Shown: positions 26,531-36,014 of the stretch, piece by piece
How positions within the stretch are numbered: position 1 is the stretch's first letter
Layout of the letters: each line of letters opens with the position of its first letter
Origin: Methanosphaera sp.
GTDB lineage: Archaea; Methanobacteriota; Methanobacteria; Methanobacteriales; Methanobacteriaceae
Reading direction: 5' to 3'
Assembly (NCBI RefSeq): GCF_016282985.1
Contig: NZ_JAEELZ010000087.1
Span: 1 to 64,000, forward strand
Length of the DNA: 64,000 bases
Notes under the pieces: model-generated
Told to the model about the DNA's origin: nothing
The model's input: the letters and a program-made list of their open reading frames with translations, nothing else
Database searches by the model: none
Position numbers and translations under genes: made by a program

Positions 26531-27721
26531 CTATTCTATGGGTATACTTTGTACAAATGGCGAATACATTAAATCAAGTAAGGTAATGTTTTGTCCAGAT
26601 GAATACACAAAGAAATATAATTCAGAATTGGTTATATTTGATAAATCAATGGTTAAATTTGTGTCTGTATTATCTATGTATACATATCCTATATTATCCC
26701 ATATTCTAATTTCAAATGAATGTACTCCCGGATTTATTCCTTGATTTAACATGGTTCTATTAACTGAATATCTTTTTGTCATAACGTTTTCAAGTATTGT
26801 AGAAGAAGTTACTTCTTCAAATGATACATTGTTTTTGTTTATGAAGTTCTCTTTATTTATCTCACATAGTCCAATATTCCAATACTTTGAACTATCCATG
26901 TGAAGTGTAGCTTTTAATGTCCCATCAGCTATTTGTCCATGTTTGGTAGGCAGAGGTTCCTTAAATACTGTGAATACTAAACCACCCATATCTACTCCTT
27001 TGCTTTTAATTGTTTCATTACCGTTACTATCATATTCAATTCCATGTTGGTAAGGATAACTTACCTCTGATTCATATTCTTTTTTATATTCTTGGATGAA
27101 CCAGTTTTTAAGAGAATCAGAATATTCGTAATTTTCTGAATAAATAGGTAAAGTTCTATATGTATCCACAGCGATTTCTGTGACATATATTAATTCTGTT
27201 TCATCAACCCGTTTAAAGAATATGTGTTGTTTCTCATCAAACCAAACATAATCTGCAATTTTACCTTGATAAACACCATCAACATACCAAGAACAATCAG
27301 GAAAAGAATATTCAACAAGATGATATCCTTGTAAAGTACCTGAAGGAAATTGTTGAAAACTAGTTTTGTTAGTTATGCCAATTAGATATCCTGTTTCAGA
27401 CTTGATTTTAACACGTATAACAAAAGAAAAATCAGGATAAAGAATAAATCCTTCATAATGTATCATATTATTTATTTGACCAAAATGTAGTACAACTTGT
27501 CCATTCTCTATAGATAAACTTGCAGAATTATTTGCTACACGCCATTTTTCAAGATTTAACCAGTCAATTTCTTCTATGATGGATATTTTTGATGTTTTTT
27601 CTGTTTGATTATAGGTTTCATCTTTAAGAAAATTTATATTTAAGTTATAATTTCCGAAATTATAGTTGTTACATCGTTCTAAGGATAGTATTCTTCCTTT
27701 GTTTATACTTTTTGTTTTCAT
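26531..27721 (-). CDS. Virion surface protein with lectin-like sandwich domains
   Basis: The 396-residue protein begins with a stretch (INKGRILSLERCNNYNFGNY) that resembles the second half of an Ig-like repeat, whose first half may be the end of the preceding gene product. The rest looks like two LamG/concanavalin-type sandwiches (about 45-185 and 235-390), with SWYVDGVYQGKIADYVWFD and GVHSFEIRIWDNIGYVYID. It may bind sugars. It overlaps the upstream gene by four bases. Confidence 0.5.
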   Translation of the reverse strand: MKTKSINKGRILSLERCNNYNFGNYNLNINFLKDETYNQTEKTSKISIIEEIDWLNLEKWRVANNSASLSIENGQVVLHFGQINNMIHYEGFILYPDFSFVIRVKIKSETGYLIGITNKTSFQQFPSGTLQGYHLVEYSFPDCSWYVDGVYQGKIADYVWFDEKQHIFFKRVDETELIYVTEIAVDTYRTLPIYSENYEYSDSLKNWFIQEYKKEYESEVSYPYQHGIEYDSNGNETIKSKGVDMGGLVFTVFKEPLPTKHGQIADGTLKATLHMDSSKYWNIGLCEINKENFINKNNVSFEEVTSSTILENVMTKRYSVNRTMLNQGINPGVHSFEIRIWDNIGYVYIDNTDTNLTIDLSNITNSELYFFVYSSGQNITLLDLMYSPFVQSIPIE

Positions 27722-30700
27722 TCTTCTGCCTCATTAATTTCATAATTCATTGTTCCCGTTTCTATTAATTCTCCTTCACTTGTAAAGAAAATTGGTATCA
27801 TTATAGTGTCTTTTTTGAAGAGTAATAAATTAGGAGAATCAATTGTTACAGTTTTTCGTTCAATGTCGTAAACTAACGAGAATCTAAGACCATAATCATT
27901 TCCTACATTGAATAAACCACCATTTTTACCAATAATAATTATAAATTCAATTTGGTTCACTTGTGCCCATTGTTTGCCTGAGGGTATTGTGAATTTCCAA
28001 TAGGAATATTGTGTGTATCTTAATCCTGATTTACCAATAATTGTTCCCATTCCATCAAATTCTTCGCCAGCTTCAATATCCATATCATTTGTATCATTAT
28101 GTATTTGTGCATCTAATTTCATATGAACATCATAGTTTACACCTCCAACTAGAGCATCCACAAGATGATTAATTGTTGAATTTCTTAATTCATCAGGACA
28201 TTGTCTTGCTAGAGCACCCAATACGAAGTAAATTGTTTGTCCTTGTTTTATTTCTCCCATGCTGAATTTTCCATCAGAGAATATGTTTGAAGGATATCCA
28301 TTATTAACTGAATCTATACGAACATCATAATCATTTGCTGTTATAGTAGGAATTAATGATTGAATATTCAATGAATCATCGTCATCTATTAACATTTTCA
28401 TATACAATTTTTGTTCTACTGATTGAATTGCTACTGCACCATACTCTGATTCCTTAGTGGATGGTAAATATTCATCATTACCTATATATTCTGCTGTCAT
28501 TGTATATCCTGTATAAAATAAGTAATTTTTTTCTGCCATTGCAGTATATAATTCATCAAGCAATAAATCTTTACGTTTTAATTGTAAATTATTTCCGTTT
28601 AAAACATAAGATCCTACTAATGTGTTTGGAACTAATATTGTTGTAGTGTCACCATTTTTCTTTTCACGTCTTAAATATAGGTTCAACTTACCTGAAGTAA
28701 CTGGTTGTAATTCAGAATATACCGTTGTGAAGACATTTACTCCTATTTTATTACCATTATCCCCAGTATATGGAATTGTTGCAGGTATTAATTCTATTGA
28801 TACTGGTTTTTTATTTACTGTTATTTTAAAAGTAGTTTTATTGTAGTTATATCTGTTTGTTGCGGAATATTCTATTGTGTATGTTGTAGTACCTGATGTG
28901 GTTGGAGTAAATTTGTATGTAAATGTTCCGTTTTGAATAGGAATATTATTTATTATGTTAGTACCTTGTTTAAGAACTACTTCCCCTGGTACATTTTCTC
29001 CTCTTTGATCTGTTATTTGTCCCGTAATTGTTGTGACATCATTTACATATGTGTTAATATTTTGGGTATTTATCATTACATCCAGTTTGATTACTGTTAC
29101 AGTTGTGCTAGTTGTTGATGCGTTATATTTATATGTTCCATCGAATGTTGCTGAAATATTTATTTCACCACCAATGGTATGTTTGTGATTGATTATAGCT
29201 TTACCGTTCACATCTGTGGTGATTGTATACGTTTTTGTGCCAATGATTATATTGATTGTTTGATTAGATAATGGAGTATTTTTACAGGTTAATTGGAAGG
29301 TGTATGTTATGGTATCATCAACGAATATTTGCTCGGGATTAGATATTAATTCAAGGGTTGTGTCTTTTTTGACAACAGTAATTGATTTTATACTTGTGTT
29401 GTTCGAGTATTCATATTTATGTCCATCATATTTAGTTTGAATCTTCCATAATCCACTTTGAGTTAGTTTTACTTTATTTGTGGCGTAACCATTTGCATCT
29501 GTAATTTTGTTTGTTGTTGTTTGTGTTCCTTCTGGATTTGTTGTTATGAATTTTAGAGTTCGATTAGGTATCCCTAGTTCTTTATTACTTGATAATGTAG
29601 AGTTTATATTAATGTAATCATCAACTTCATAATTATTTGAGTTAACTGTAGGTGCCATGTGTTCTATTATTATCTTTTGATTTGTTTTTGTAGGTAATTT
29701 TTCTAAGTCTAATATTAATAATCCATCGTTGACCAGTTTATTTGGATATTTTGAATTGATTACATTCCCTATTATTTCTGGGGTAACAATAGGTATCCCC
29801 GATAATGAGTTGAAAATTCTTTCATTAAATGGATTTTCATTATTTCTGCCTATATAATCAAAATCTATAGTAGATGGGAACATTATTAACATGTCATCAA
29901 GCCATTGGTAATGAGTGATTCCAGTACAAGTATCCGTATATTCCCAGAATACTGCATGTGTTCCTTCAACTGCCCATCTTTTTGAGGGACTTACAGTTTC
30001 AGGTATTGCAAAAGATACATTTACAGTGTTATTTTCAACAGTTTTAGTATGATTATTAGTTGTTGTAGTTCCGATTATGGATACAAGTTGATCATCAACA
30101 TATAATCGTAATCCATCAATACATTCTATTTTATCAAGAGTTATGTCAAAAGAAATAGTGCTGCCTAGACTTGTGGTGGGGATGATTGCATTTGCATGAA
30201 CAATATTTGGACTTTTCGGTAGTACACATAATGTGTTTGCACCATATCCTTTATTGTAATGTTTCGTATTTGTTGGAATATATTCTACACGATATTCATA
30301 TACTCCTATATTTTCTATAATTTTATAATCCAATGTGGCATATCCACTTTCCCAGAAATCAGTTTGTCCGATATAACGATTATTCACATACCATACCAAA
30401 TATCCATTATCTGGGATATCTTTAGGAGCATCAATACTTCCATTATTAATTGTTTTATAAACCCTTGCAATAAGTTTTACCGTGTCACCCTTTGCTCCCA
30501 TAACGGGGTATGTTTTAATAGATATGGGTATCTTATTGGGATCATCGTCCACGAAAATTACTCTGGCATTATCATATCTCACTGGTTCACGATATTGCTC
30601 ATCAATTCCATCATAATTAAATCCATACAAAAAATAAGGTATAGTAGTTTTCTCATATAGTTTTAGTGAATAATCATAAAATGCACTACCATTAGTTACG

Positions 30701-31023
30701 TTTCTTTTAGTATCAAGTATAACATTTTCTACAATGAAATTTCCTTGTCCTTCATTAAGTAGATTATTATTACTGAATAAATTTGCTATCAACTTCGCAT
30801 TTTCATCTATGCCCCTATGTACATATATCGTAGGGCAATGAATGAATGTTTTATAAACATGCCATAATGAACCAAAAGCATCACTACCCTCATAATAATC
30901 ATTTTCAAGATATTTAATTTCAAGAGGATATTCTCCATTAGCATAATCAGGGTCTTCTATTTTGAGTGGAATTTTAGCTTTTCCTTCTCTAACTTTTTCA
31001 CTTCCAAGTTTTCGTTTCGTCAT
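27718..31023 (-). CDS. Large multi-Ig-like tail/baseplate protein
   Basis: The 1101-residue protein has about 175 residues of unassigned N-terminal domain, then roughly six Ig-like (Big-type) repeats between about 175 and 780. Visible marks include DANGYATNKVKLTQSGLWKI, DVNGKAIINHKHTIGGEINI and PIQNGTFTYKFTPTTSGTTTY. A further C-terminal domain (about 800-1100) ends in GTMNYEINEAEE, which looks like the first half of another Ig repeat. It has no signal peptide. It overlaps both neighbours by four bases. A role as a long side fibre or a surface-binding spacer is inferred. Confidence 0.65.
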   Translation of the reverse strand: MTKRKLGSEKVREGKAKIPLKIEDPDYANGEYPLEIKYLENDYYEGSDAFGSLWHVYKTFIHCPTIYVHRGIDENAKLIANLFSNNNLLNEGQGNFIVENVILDTKRNVTNGSAFYDYSLKLYEKTTIPYFLYGFNYDGIDEQYREPVRYDNARVIFVDDDPNKIPISIKTYPVMGAKGDTVKLIARVYKTINNGSIDAPKDIPDNGYLVWYVNNRYIGQTDFWESGYATLDYKIIENIGVYEYRVEYIPTNTKHYNKGYGANTLCVLPKSPNIVHANAIIPTTSLGSTISFDITLDKIECIDGLRLYVDDQLVSIIGTTTTNNHTKTVENNTVNVSFAIPETVSPSKRWAVEGTHAVFWEYTDTCTGITHYQWLDDMLIMFPSTIDFDYIGRNNENPFNERIFNSLSGIPIVTPEIIGNVINSKYPNKLVNDGLLILDLEKLPTKTNQKIIIEHMAPTVNSNNYEVDDYININSTLSSNKELGIPNRTLKFITTNPEGTQTTTNKITDANGYATNKVKLTQSGLWKIQTKYDGHKYEYSNNTSIKSITVVKKDTTLELISNPEQIFVDDTITYTFQLTCKNTPLSNQTINIIIGTKTYTITTDVNGKAIINHKHTIGGEINISATFDGTYKYNASTTSTTVTVIKLDVMINTQNINTYVNDVTTITGQITDQRGENVPGEVVLKQGTNIINNIPIQNGTFTYKFTPTTSGTTTYTIEYSATNRYNYNKTTFKITVNKKPVSIELIPATIPYTGDNGNKIGVNVFTTVYSELQPVTSGKLNLYLRREKKNGDTTTILVPNTLVGSYVLNGNNLQLKRKDLLLDELYTAMAEKNYLFYTGYTMTAEYIGNDEYLPSTKESEYGAVAIQSVEQKLYMKMLIDDDDSLNIQSLIPTITANDYDVRIDSVNNGYPSNIFSDGKFSMGEIKQGQTIYFVLGALARQCPDELRNSTINHLVDALVGGVNYDVHMKLDAQIHNDTNDMDIEAGEEFDGMGTIIGKSGLRYTQYSYWKFTIPSGKQWAQVNQIEFIIIIGKNGGLFNVGNDYGLRFSLVYDIERKTVTIDSPNLLLFKKDTIMIPIFFTSEGELIETGTMNYEINEAEE

Positions 31024-32192
31024 GCATACACCTTCAAAACATTATCAGTTTTAATATCTTCACTGGTATGAACTAAATAAAAACGATTGTTATCATAATA
31101 CACTTTCAATGTATCAATAAGAACATTATTGTCACTTATCAGTTTAAAAACGGCTCCACCATAGAATCTATGATTCATAACAAAAATGTATCTTTTTGTG
31201 TAATTTATCAAGTTCCGTAAAGCAATTATAGTTACATCTTCTTCGTACAATTCAGCAGTTTCATAAATAATTGGATGTTCAATAGTAACTGTTTCTGGAA
31301 TATCATCTTCAGCATAAGCTTCAACTACACCTATCGTTACACCTTCATAATTCACATCATCAACTGCCACAGGTATTCCTTCATGACTTCTATCTACTTC
31401 ATTAATATAATATTTGCCCATATCATCATCAAACATTGTACTTGTAGGTAGTTTTTCAAGAACAATTAAATTACAATTATAAGTACATGGATTATATCCC
31501 TGTTTTCCATGATATTTTATAGTCATAACATGTTTTCCATAATGTAAATGTAATGGTGTGTGAACTTTGAAGGTTACTGTACCTGGTTCATTTGTTCCAC
31601 TTTGTTCAATTTCTAATGTTTCAATGTATTGTTCCCCAAGCCATATACTTACTTCCCCTATAGGTACAAATCGGTCTTCTTCATCAAGTATATGTGCATG
31701 AACAGTAACTGTATGATTATGTATTGTATAATAACCTCTTCCCCTAGTTATTATATGTGTATCATGGAATGTTCCATTCCATACATCTATTTCTGGTTCT
31801 TCTTGATTAGTGAATAGGAAATATTCTTCAAATTTACTTCCATCTTCAACTACAATTGCTTTTACTTTAAGTCCTACCCCCCAATAACTGTAATCCACTA
31901 TGGATACGGATACTTCCCTTAATCTTATATCTTCAGAAACTCTTTTTGTTACTTCTTTAAGTAGAGTATCATGACGATAAGGATCATTAGGTTCTCCTAT
32001 CCAGTCTCGTACATAACTTCCATAACCCGGATAACACCATGAAAGATTATTAAAATAACAGGTTAATCTATTTCGTATTGCTTGTGTTAGATTTTCACTT
32101 CCGGTTACTAATTGTAAATTACCCCTGTTGTCAATTATCCAGTTACGGTCTATATCTGTTCCTAGTTCAGATTCTTTTATCATTGTTATCAA
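31020..32192 (-). CDS. gp25-like baseplate protein fused to Ig-like domains
   Basis: Residues about 1-130 have the gp25/W-like baseplate pattern: LGTDIDRNWIIDNRGNLQLV, then GSENLTQAIRNRLTCYFNNL, WCYPGYGSYVRDWIGEP and a KEVTKRVSEDIRLREVSVSI helix-strand. Residues about 135-245 are Ig-like, with VPIGEVSIWLGEQYIETLEI and LHYGKHVMTIKYHGKQGYNP. The final 140 residues are unassigned. T4 gp25 and its relatives are about 130 residues, so the Ig and tail parts are an unusual extension that could project from the baseplate. Confidence 0.7.
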   Translation of the reverse strand: MITMIKESELGTDIDRNWIIDNRGNLQLVTGSENLTQAIRNRLTCYFNNLSWCYPGYGSYVRDWIGEPNDPYRHDTLLKEVTKRVSEDIRLREVSVSIVDYSYWGVGLKVKAIVVEDGSKFEEYFLFTNQEEPEIDVWNGTFHDTHIITRGRGYYTIHNHTVTVHAHILDEEDRFVPIGEVSIWLGEQYIETLEIEQSGTNEPGTVTFKVHTPLHLHYGKHVMTIKYHGKQGYNPCTYNCNLIVLEKLPTSTMFDDDMGKYYINEVDRSHEGIPVAVDDVNYEGVTIGVVEAYAEDDIPETVTIEHPIIYETAELYEEDVTIIALRNLINYTKRYIFVMNHRFYGGAVFKLISDNNVLIDTLKVYYDNNRFYLVHTSEDIKTDNVLKVYA

Positions 32193-32210
32193 CTAGACTT
32201 ATCACTTTTT

Positions 32211-32513
32211 TTATTGTACAAATCCTTTTCCATTATCTATATAAATTATTTCTCTTGGATCTGTAATATCATATTGATTTCTTATCTGATTAATCCATAC
32301 TTGAAGTTCAAGAATTTCATCACTTACTCCATATTTTGCATAGTATCCATTACATATTTCTTGAATTTTCTCTAATTCTATACTTATTTTGTCAATAAAT
32401 TCTTCATTTTCTAATTTTTTCCAAGATTGTAATAATTTTTCATAACATATTTTTTCATTTTCGTATTTTTTGAAAAGTTTTGTTATTATTTTATCTAATC
32501 CTTTTACATCCAT
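32211..32513 (-). CDS. Small helical virion-region protein, unknown
   Basis: The 100-residue protein (MDVKGLDKIITKLFKKYENE) is charged and helical, without recognised family features, membrane segment or signal peptide. It lies between the lysin and the gp25-like gene, with 15-18 base gaps, and is therefore in the late operon. Confidence 0.5.
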   Translation of the reverse strand: MDVKGLDKIITKLFKKYENEKICYEKLLQSWKKLENEEFIDKISIELEKIQEICNGYYAKYGVSDEILELQVWINQIRNQYDITDPREIIYIDNGKGFVQ

Positions 32514-32528
32514 ATTTTTTTCTCCTTC

Positions 32529-33578
32529 TTATGCTTTTGTTATTATACAAATACTTTTCTGACTGATTTTTGATAAATATCTTGCTTGGTCACTAAGTTT
32601 TCTATTTTCCATATATCCACAATATGCTGGTGAATTGCATTTATTTCCTAAACTGTTTGCGATTATACCATACATTGTAGATATGTTTATTGTTCTCGCT
32701 AAACTGTAATGTCCATAAGCATCTCTATACATTTCATGCCAAAATACTGCTTTTTTAGGGTCTGTCATCAGTTCACCTAATTTTTTGAATCTTGATTTTT
32801 GGTCTGGACCTAAATCTGAGAAATTTTTCCATTCTACTTTGAGATTAATTCCTTCTTTTTTTGCTATCGTTGCAATTGCGGTTTCGAGTCCTCCATGCCC
32901 TGTACCTGCGGTGGTTGTTCCTGCATATCCTGCTATTGTAGCTTCAGTATATTTTGTTATCCCAAATTTTCGTAATGCTTGTTTGATGCTGTGTGGTCCG
33001 CAATGATATCCTGTGATTTGTCCAAGGCAGTTTCCTCCTTGTTTTTCGCATAAGTGGGATACTGTGAATGTTGTTGTGTTTGTATTGTTAGGTTGTGTTG
33101 TGTTAATTTTTGTATTTTCTGTTTTGTTCATGTATAATATGTTAGGTTCTTTTCCATTATTTTTTATCCATGTGTCATATCTTGTTTTTAGGTCTTTGTA
33201 TTTTTCAAGTGTAACATGTTCATATGGATTTTCTTTATCGATGTATATTATTTTAGGTTCTGTTTTATTTTCTTTCACATACTTTTCAAATCTTGACATC
33301 ATATCTTTCCAAATTTTTAAAGGAATTTCCATGTTTGTTTTACTTACATCTTTTCCATTGATACTGGATGCTTTGCATGTTATTGGTCCAAAATTACCAT
33401 CGATTTTTACTTTTAATTCTTTTTGTAGTTTTTTTATAGCATTTACTGTGTAATCCCCACATTTTCCATCAATTTTTCCATCATAAAACTTACAATATGT
33501 TAAATATTTCTGTAATTCTTTAACTTTTGTTCCTGTGCTATTCTTTTTTATATTTACTTTGTTACAATCTATTGTCAT
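32529..33578 (-). CDS. Pseudomurein endoisopeptidase-like lysin (peptidase C71/PeiW type)
   Basis: The 349-residue protein has three parts. Residues about 15-72 are a PG_binding_1-like domain (VKELQKYLTYCKFYDGKIDG). Residues about 84-150 are two pseudomurein-binding repeats of the pattern 'M..R...Y...N...P..I'. Residues 174-349 are a cysteine peptidase with GYHCGPHSIKQAL (C193) and AYGHYSLAR (H290); the third residue is probably N308 in IIANSLG where family members often have Asp. PeiW/PeiP of Methanothermobacter viruses cleave the Ala-Lys isopeptide link in pseudomurein. It is placed in the tail gene block, so it may act at entry as well as lysis. Confidence 0.82.
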   Translation of the reverse strand: MTIDCNKVNIKKNSTGTKVKELQKYLTYCKFYDGKIDGKCGDYTVNAIKKLQKELKVKIDGNFGPITCKASSINGKDVSKTNMEIPLKIWKDMMSRFEKYVKENKTEPKIIYIDKENPYEHVTLEKYKDLKTRYDTWIKNNGKEPNILYMNKTENTKINTTQPNNTNTTTFTVSHLCEKQGGNCLGQITGYHCGPHSIKQALRKFGITKYTEATIAGYAGTTTAGTGHGGLETAIATIAKKEGINLKVEWKNFSDLGPDQKSRFKKLGELMTDPKKAVFWHEMYRDAYGHYSLARTINISTMYGIIANSLGNKCNSPAYCGYMENRKLSDQARYLSKISQKSICIITKA

Positions 33579-33591
33579 AAATCTCCATCCA

Positions 33592-35730
33592 TTATCTTGG
33601 AATTATTTTCATTTCTCGTATAATAAGTTCAGTTCCATTAGTAAATGCAAATATATACGGATATAATCCTACGAAATTACTGCTTGAATTGGTGAATGAG
33701 GTTGTACCATTAAGTTCTAATACGTTTATTTCTGTTTTAGTACTTGTAACATGAATTTGTACTGTATATTCTACATTTTCCATGAAATTATATGCATATC
33801 GGTTACTTGTTAAATTTCCACCATCTACGATACAATATGAGTTTCTTCTATATACTTCTAATCGTACTGGTGCAAATTCAGCAGTTGTTGCATCTTCACG
33901 CATTAATCCAAAATGTCCTCCAAATTCTCGAGGTACTGCTGCTTTTCCAGTTGTTTTTTCATTTATTCCATTATATGCAAATTTCAATTTGAACTGTATT
34001 GTGCAATTTTCTGTTGTTTTAAGATATTTACTACGTAATATTACTCCAGTTGGTGCATGTAATCCATTATTATCCTGTGTTGCTTGGTTTTTCAAATCAT
34101 TACAATAATTTCTTAAGAAAAGATGTTGATAACCCCCACTAGATTTTGGTATGTCATTTACTCGACTACAATTTCTTTTGTATGTACTTGGTGTGGTTAA
34201 TCCTTCATATTTTCTGCAACGTTCTTTTTGAGTTTCACCTTTGTTGATATTATTTACATCTAATCCGAATGTTGATGTGCCATCACTAGCATACCAATTT
34301 TCTAGTATGGTACTCCATGAACGTAAATCATTACATGTATCTATAAGGAATTCTGCTGTGAAAGTGAATGATGTTTCACTAGCACCATAAACAGTTGTTC
34401 CTTCAAATTGCGCTTTAATATTATGGTTACCAATTGAAAGGAATGCACCATTACATCTTGCAATTCCATTTCCATTAGTTTTTACCGTATCTAATAATGT
34501 TGTTCCTTCAAAGAATTTGATGGTCATATTGGATAATTCTTGTCCTGAATTTGTGTCAATAAGTTTTACTAATAAATCATTCCCATCACTTTCTTTTCTA
34601 TTAGTATATTCAGAGAGAGTAGTTGGTATCCCTCCGATTGCTACTTGTATTGATGTACTAACTAGGGAATATTTCTGTGATGAAAAACTAGAGTAGATAT
34701 CTAATGTCCCAGTAGTATTTACTGTATACGGTATTATTGTTTTTCCATTTGTATCAGTATTGTTTGGAACCGTTATTGTTTTATTATTGACTTTAAGAGT
34801 TGGTTTAACATTACTGATTGCAGCACCAGACTTATCTTTAAGTGTGATTTCAATATTTATACTTGTTCCATAGGTTGCTCTATCTATTTTTGTAATAGTT
34901 ATACTGCATGCTTCTTTTGGGAGTACTGTGAGTGTTCCTGTTTTAGTTGTACTGTTATAATTATCACTATCTTTAACTCCGCCTACTGTTGTATTATTTG
35001 GAGTATATGAGGCATTAATTGTGAATGTTCCCACATTAGGATTATTAAAACTAGGTGTTGTTACTTGTCCTAAACTATTGGTTTTAAGTGTGTAACTATT
35101 CCCTTGTACATTTATAATGAGGGTTTTATTTGGAATAGGTATTCCATCTTGAGAAAGAGTGGCTGTAATGGTACATGTATTACCTATATACACAGATAGA
35201 TTATTAACTGTAATTGTAGGTGTAACCTTGTTTATGGTGATATTGATTGTTTTTTCACATGGGGCGTATTTTTTAGTTCCTTCATAAGTGAATTGTAGTT
35301 GAATGGTTCCTCCACCTTTAGCAACATATGGAACAGTGATTTTACCTTGATGATCTGTTATTGCTTCTACTTCTTTTTGTTGACTGAATTTATATTTAAT
35401 ATTTTGATTAGCAATAGGATTTCCATCAACATCTTGAAGAATAGCTGTGATATTAGTACTTGTAAATGCCACAAGTGACACATCATTTACATTCCATTCA
35501 GCATAATACCTTAAATCAAATAATCCATAAAATTTTTCACCACGCCCCCCTTCTTGATAATCTTGAGGAGTCTCGGGTGGCCAAATAGCTGGTGCAAAGA
35601 TAACACTTCCATCAAAGTTTGCTTTAGCAGAGTAATACCCTGGTACAATATCTTTTATTTGATACGTAGCATGAGATTTTTGTACATTTTCTTTAAACTC
35701 TGAATAATCATCATAGTTAGTTTCAGTCAT
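33592..35730 (-). CDS. Ig-like repeat protein with C-terminal lectin-like domain
   Basis: The 712-residue protein starts with about 90 unassigned residues. Four or so Ig-like (Big_1/3-type) repeats lie at about 90-460; their marks include DGNPIANQNIKYKFSQQKEV, DHQGKITVPYVAKGGGTIQL, LKTNSLGQVTTPSFNNPNVG and TNGNGIARCNGAFLSIGNHN. The C-terminal domain (about 465-712) looks like a concanavalin/LamG-type sandwich (TIQFKLKFAYNG, GHFGLMREDATTAEFAPVRL). It probably binds the cell surface. It overlaps the upstream gene by four bases. Confidence 0.62.
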   Translation of the reverse strand: MTETNYDDYSEFKENVQKSHATYQIKDIVPGYYSAKANFDGSVIFAPAIWPPETPQDYQEGGRGEKFYGLFDLRYYAEWNVNDVSLVAFTSTNITAILQDVDGNPIANQNIKYKFSQQKEVEAITDHQGKITVPYVAKGGGTIQLQFTYEGTKKYAPCEKTINITINKVTPTITVNNLSVYIGNTCTITATLSQDGIPIPNKTLIINVQGNSYTLKTNSLGQVTTPSFNNPNVGTFTINASYTPNNTTVGGVKDSDNYNSTTKTGTLTVLPKEACSITITKIDRATYGTSINIEITLKDKSGAAISNVKPTLKVNNKTITVPNNTDTNGKTIIPYTVNTTGTLDIYSSFSSQKYSLVSTSIQVAIGGIPTTLSEYTNRKESDGNDLLVKLIDTNSGQELSNMTIKFFEGTTLLDTVKTNGNGIARCNGAFLSIGNHNIKAQFEGTTVYGASETSFTFTAEFLIDTCNDLRSWSTILENWYASDGTSTFGLDVNNINKGETQKERCRKYEGLTTPSTYKRNCSRVNDIPKSSGGYQHLFLRNYCNDLKNQATQDNNGLHAPTGVILRSKYLKTTENCTIQFKLKFAYNGINEKTTGKAAVPREFGGHFGLMREDATTAEFAPVRLEVYRRNSYCIVDGGNLTSNRYAYNFMENVEYTVQIHVTSTKTEINVLELNGTTSFTNSSSNFVGLYPYIFAFTNGTELIIREMKIIPR

Positions 35731-35987
35731 AGTTTACGTCCCACCTTTTTGATATACTCCCATTGGCCCATATCGTAATATGCTCCCGTTAATTCTGTGA
35801 ACATTAATGATATTTCACCATATCCGTCTCCTTGAGTACTTCCAGGATTTAAACAAATTATGTTCTGTCCATTTTCATGTATTACATATACTTCTTCAAA
35901 CATTACTTCTATTTCATTCCAATGTTCTTCTGCAAGGTGTAATTTTAGTTGGGGCATGATTAGTTTTTTTAATTCTTCATTTATCAT
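35727..35987 (-). CDS. Small tail-region protein, unknown
   Basis: The 86-residue protein (MINEELKKLIMPQLKLHLAE) has a short helix, then beta-rich sequence with VIHENGQNIICLNPGSTQ and GEISLMFTELTGAYYDMGQW. No family is recognised. It overlaps the following Ig-repeat gene by four bases and is probably co-translated with it. Confidence 0.5.
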   Translation of the reverse strand: MINEELKKLIMPQLKLHLAEEHWNEIEVMFEEVYVIHENGQNIICLNPGSTQGDGYGEISLMFTELTGAYYDMGQWEYIKKVGRKL

Positions 35988-36014
35988 ATAATTAACTCCT
36001 ATGTTATTTTTTTA

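Noticed and set aside
28600-30000. Repeated Ig-coding DNA as a possible CRISPR or tandem repeat array
   Set aside because: The similarity is at protein level with about 90-residue period; there are no short identical repeats with regular spacers.
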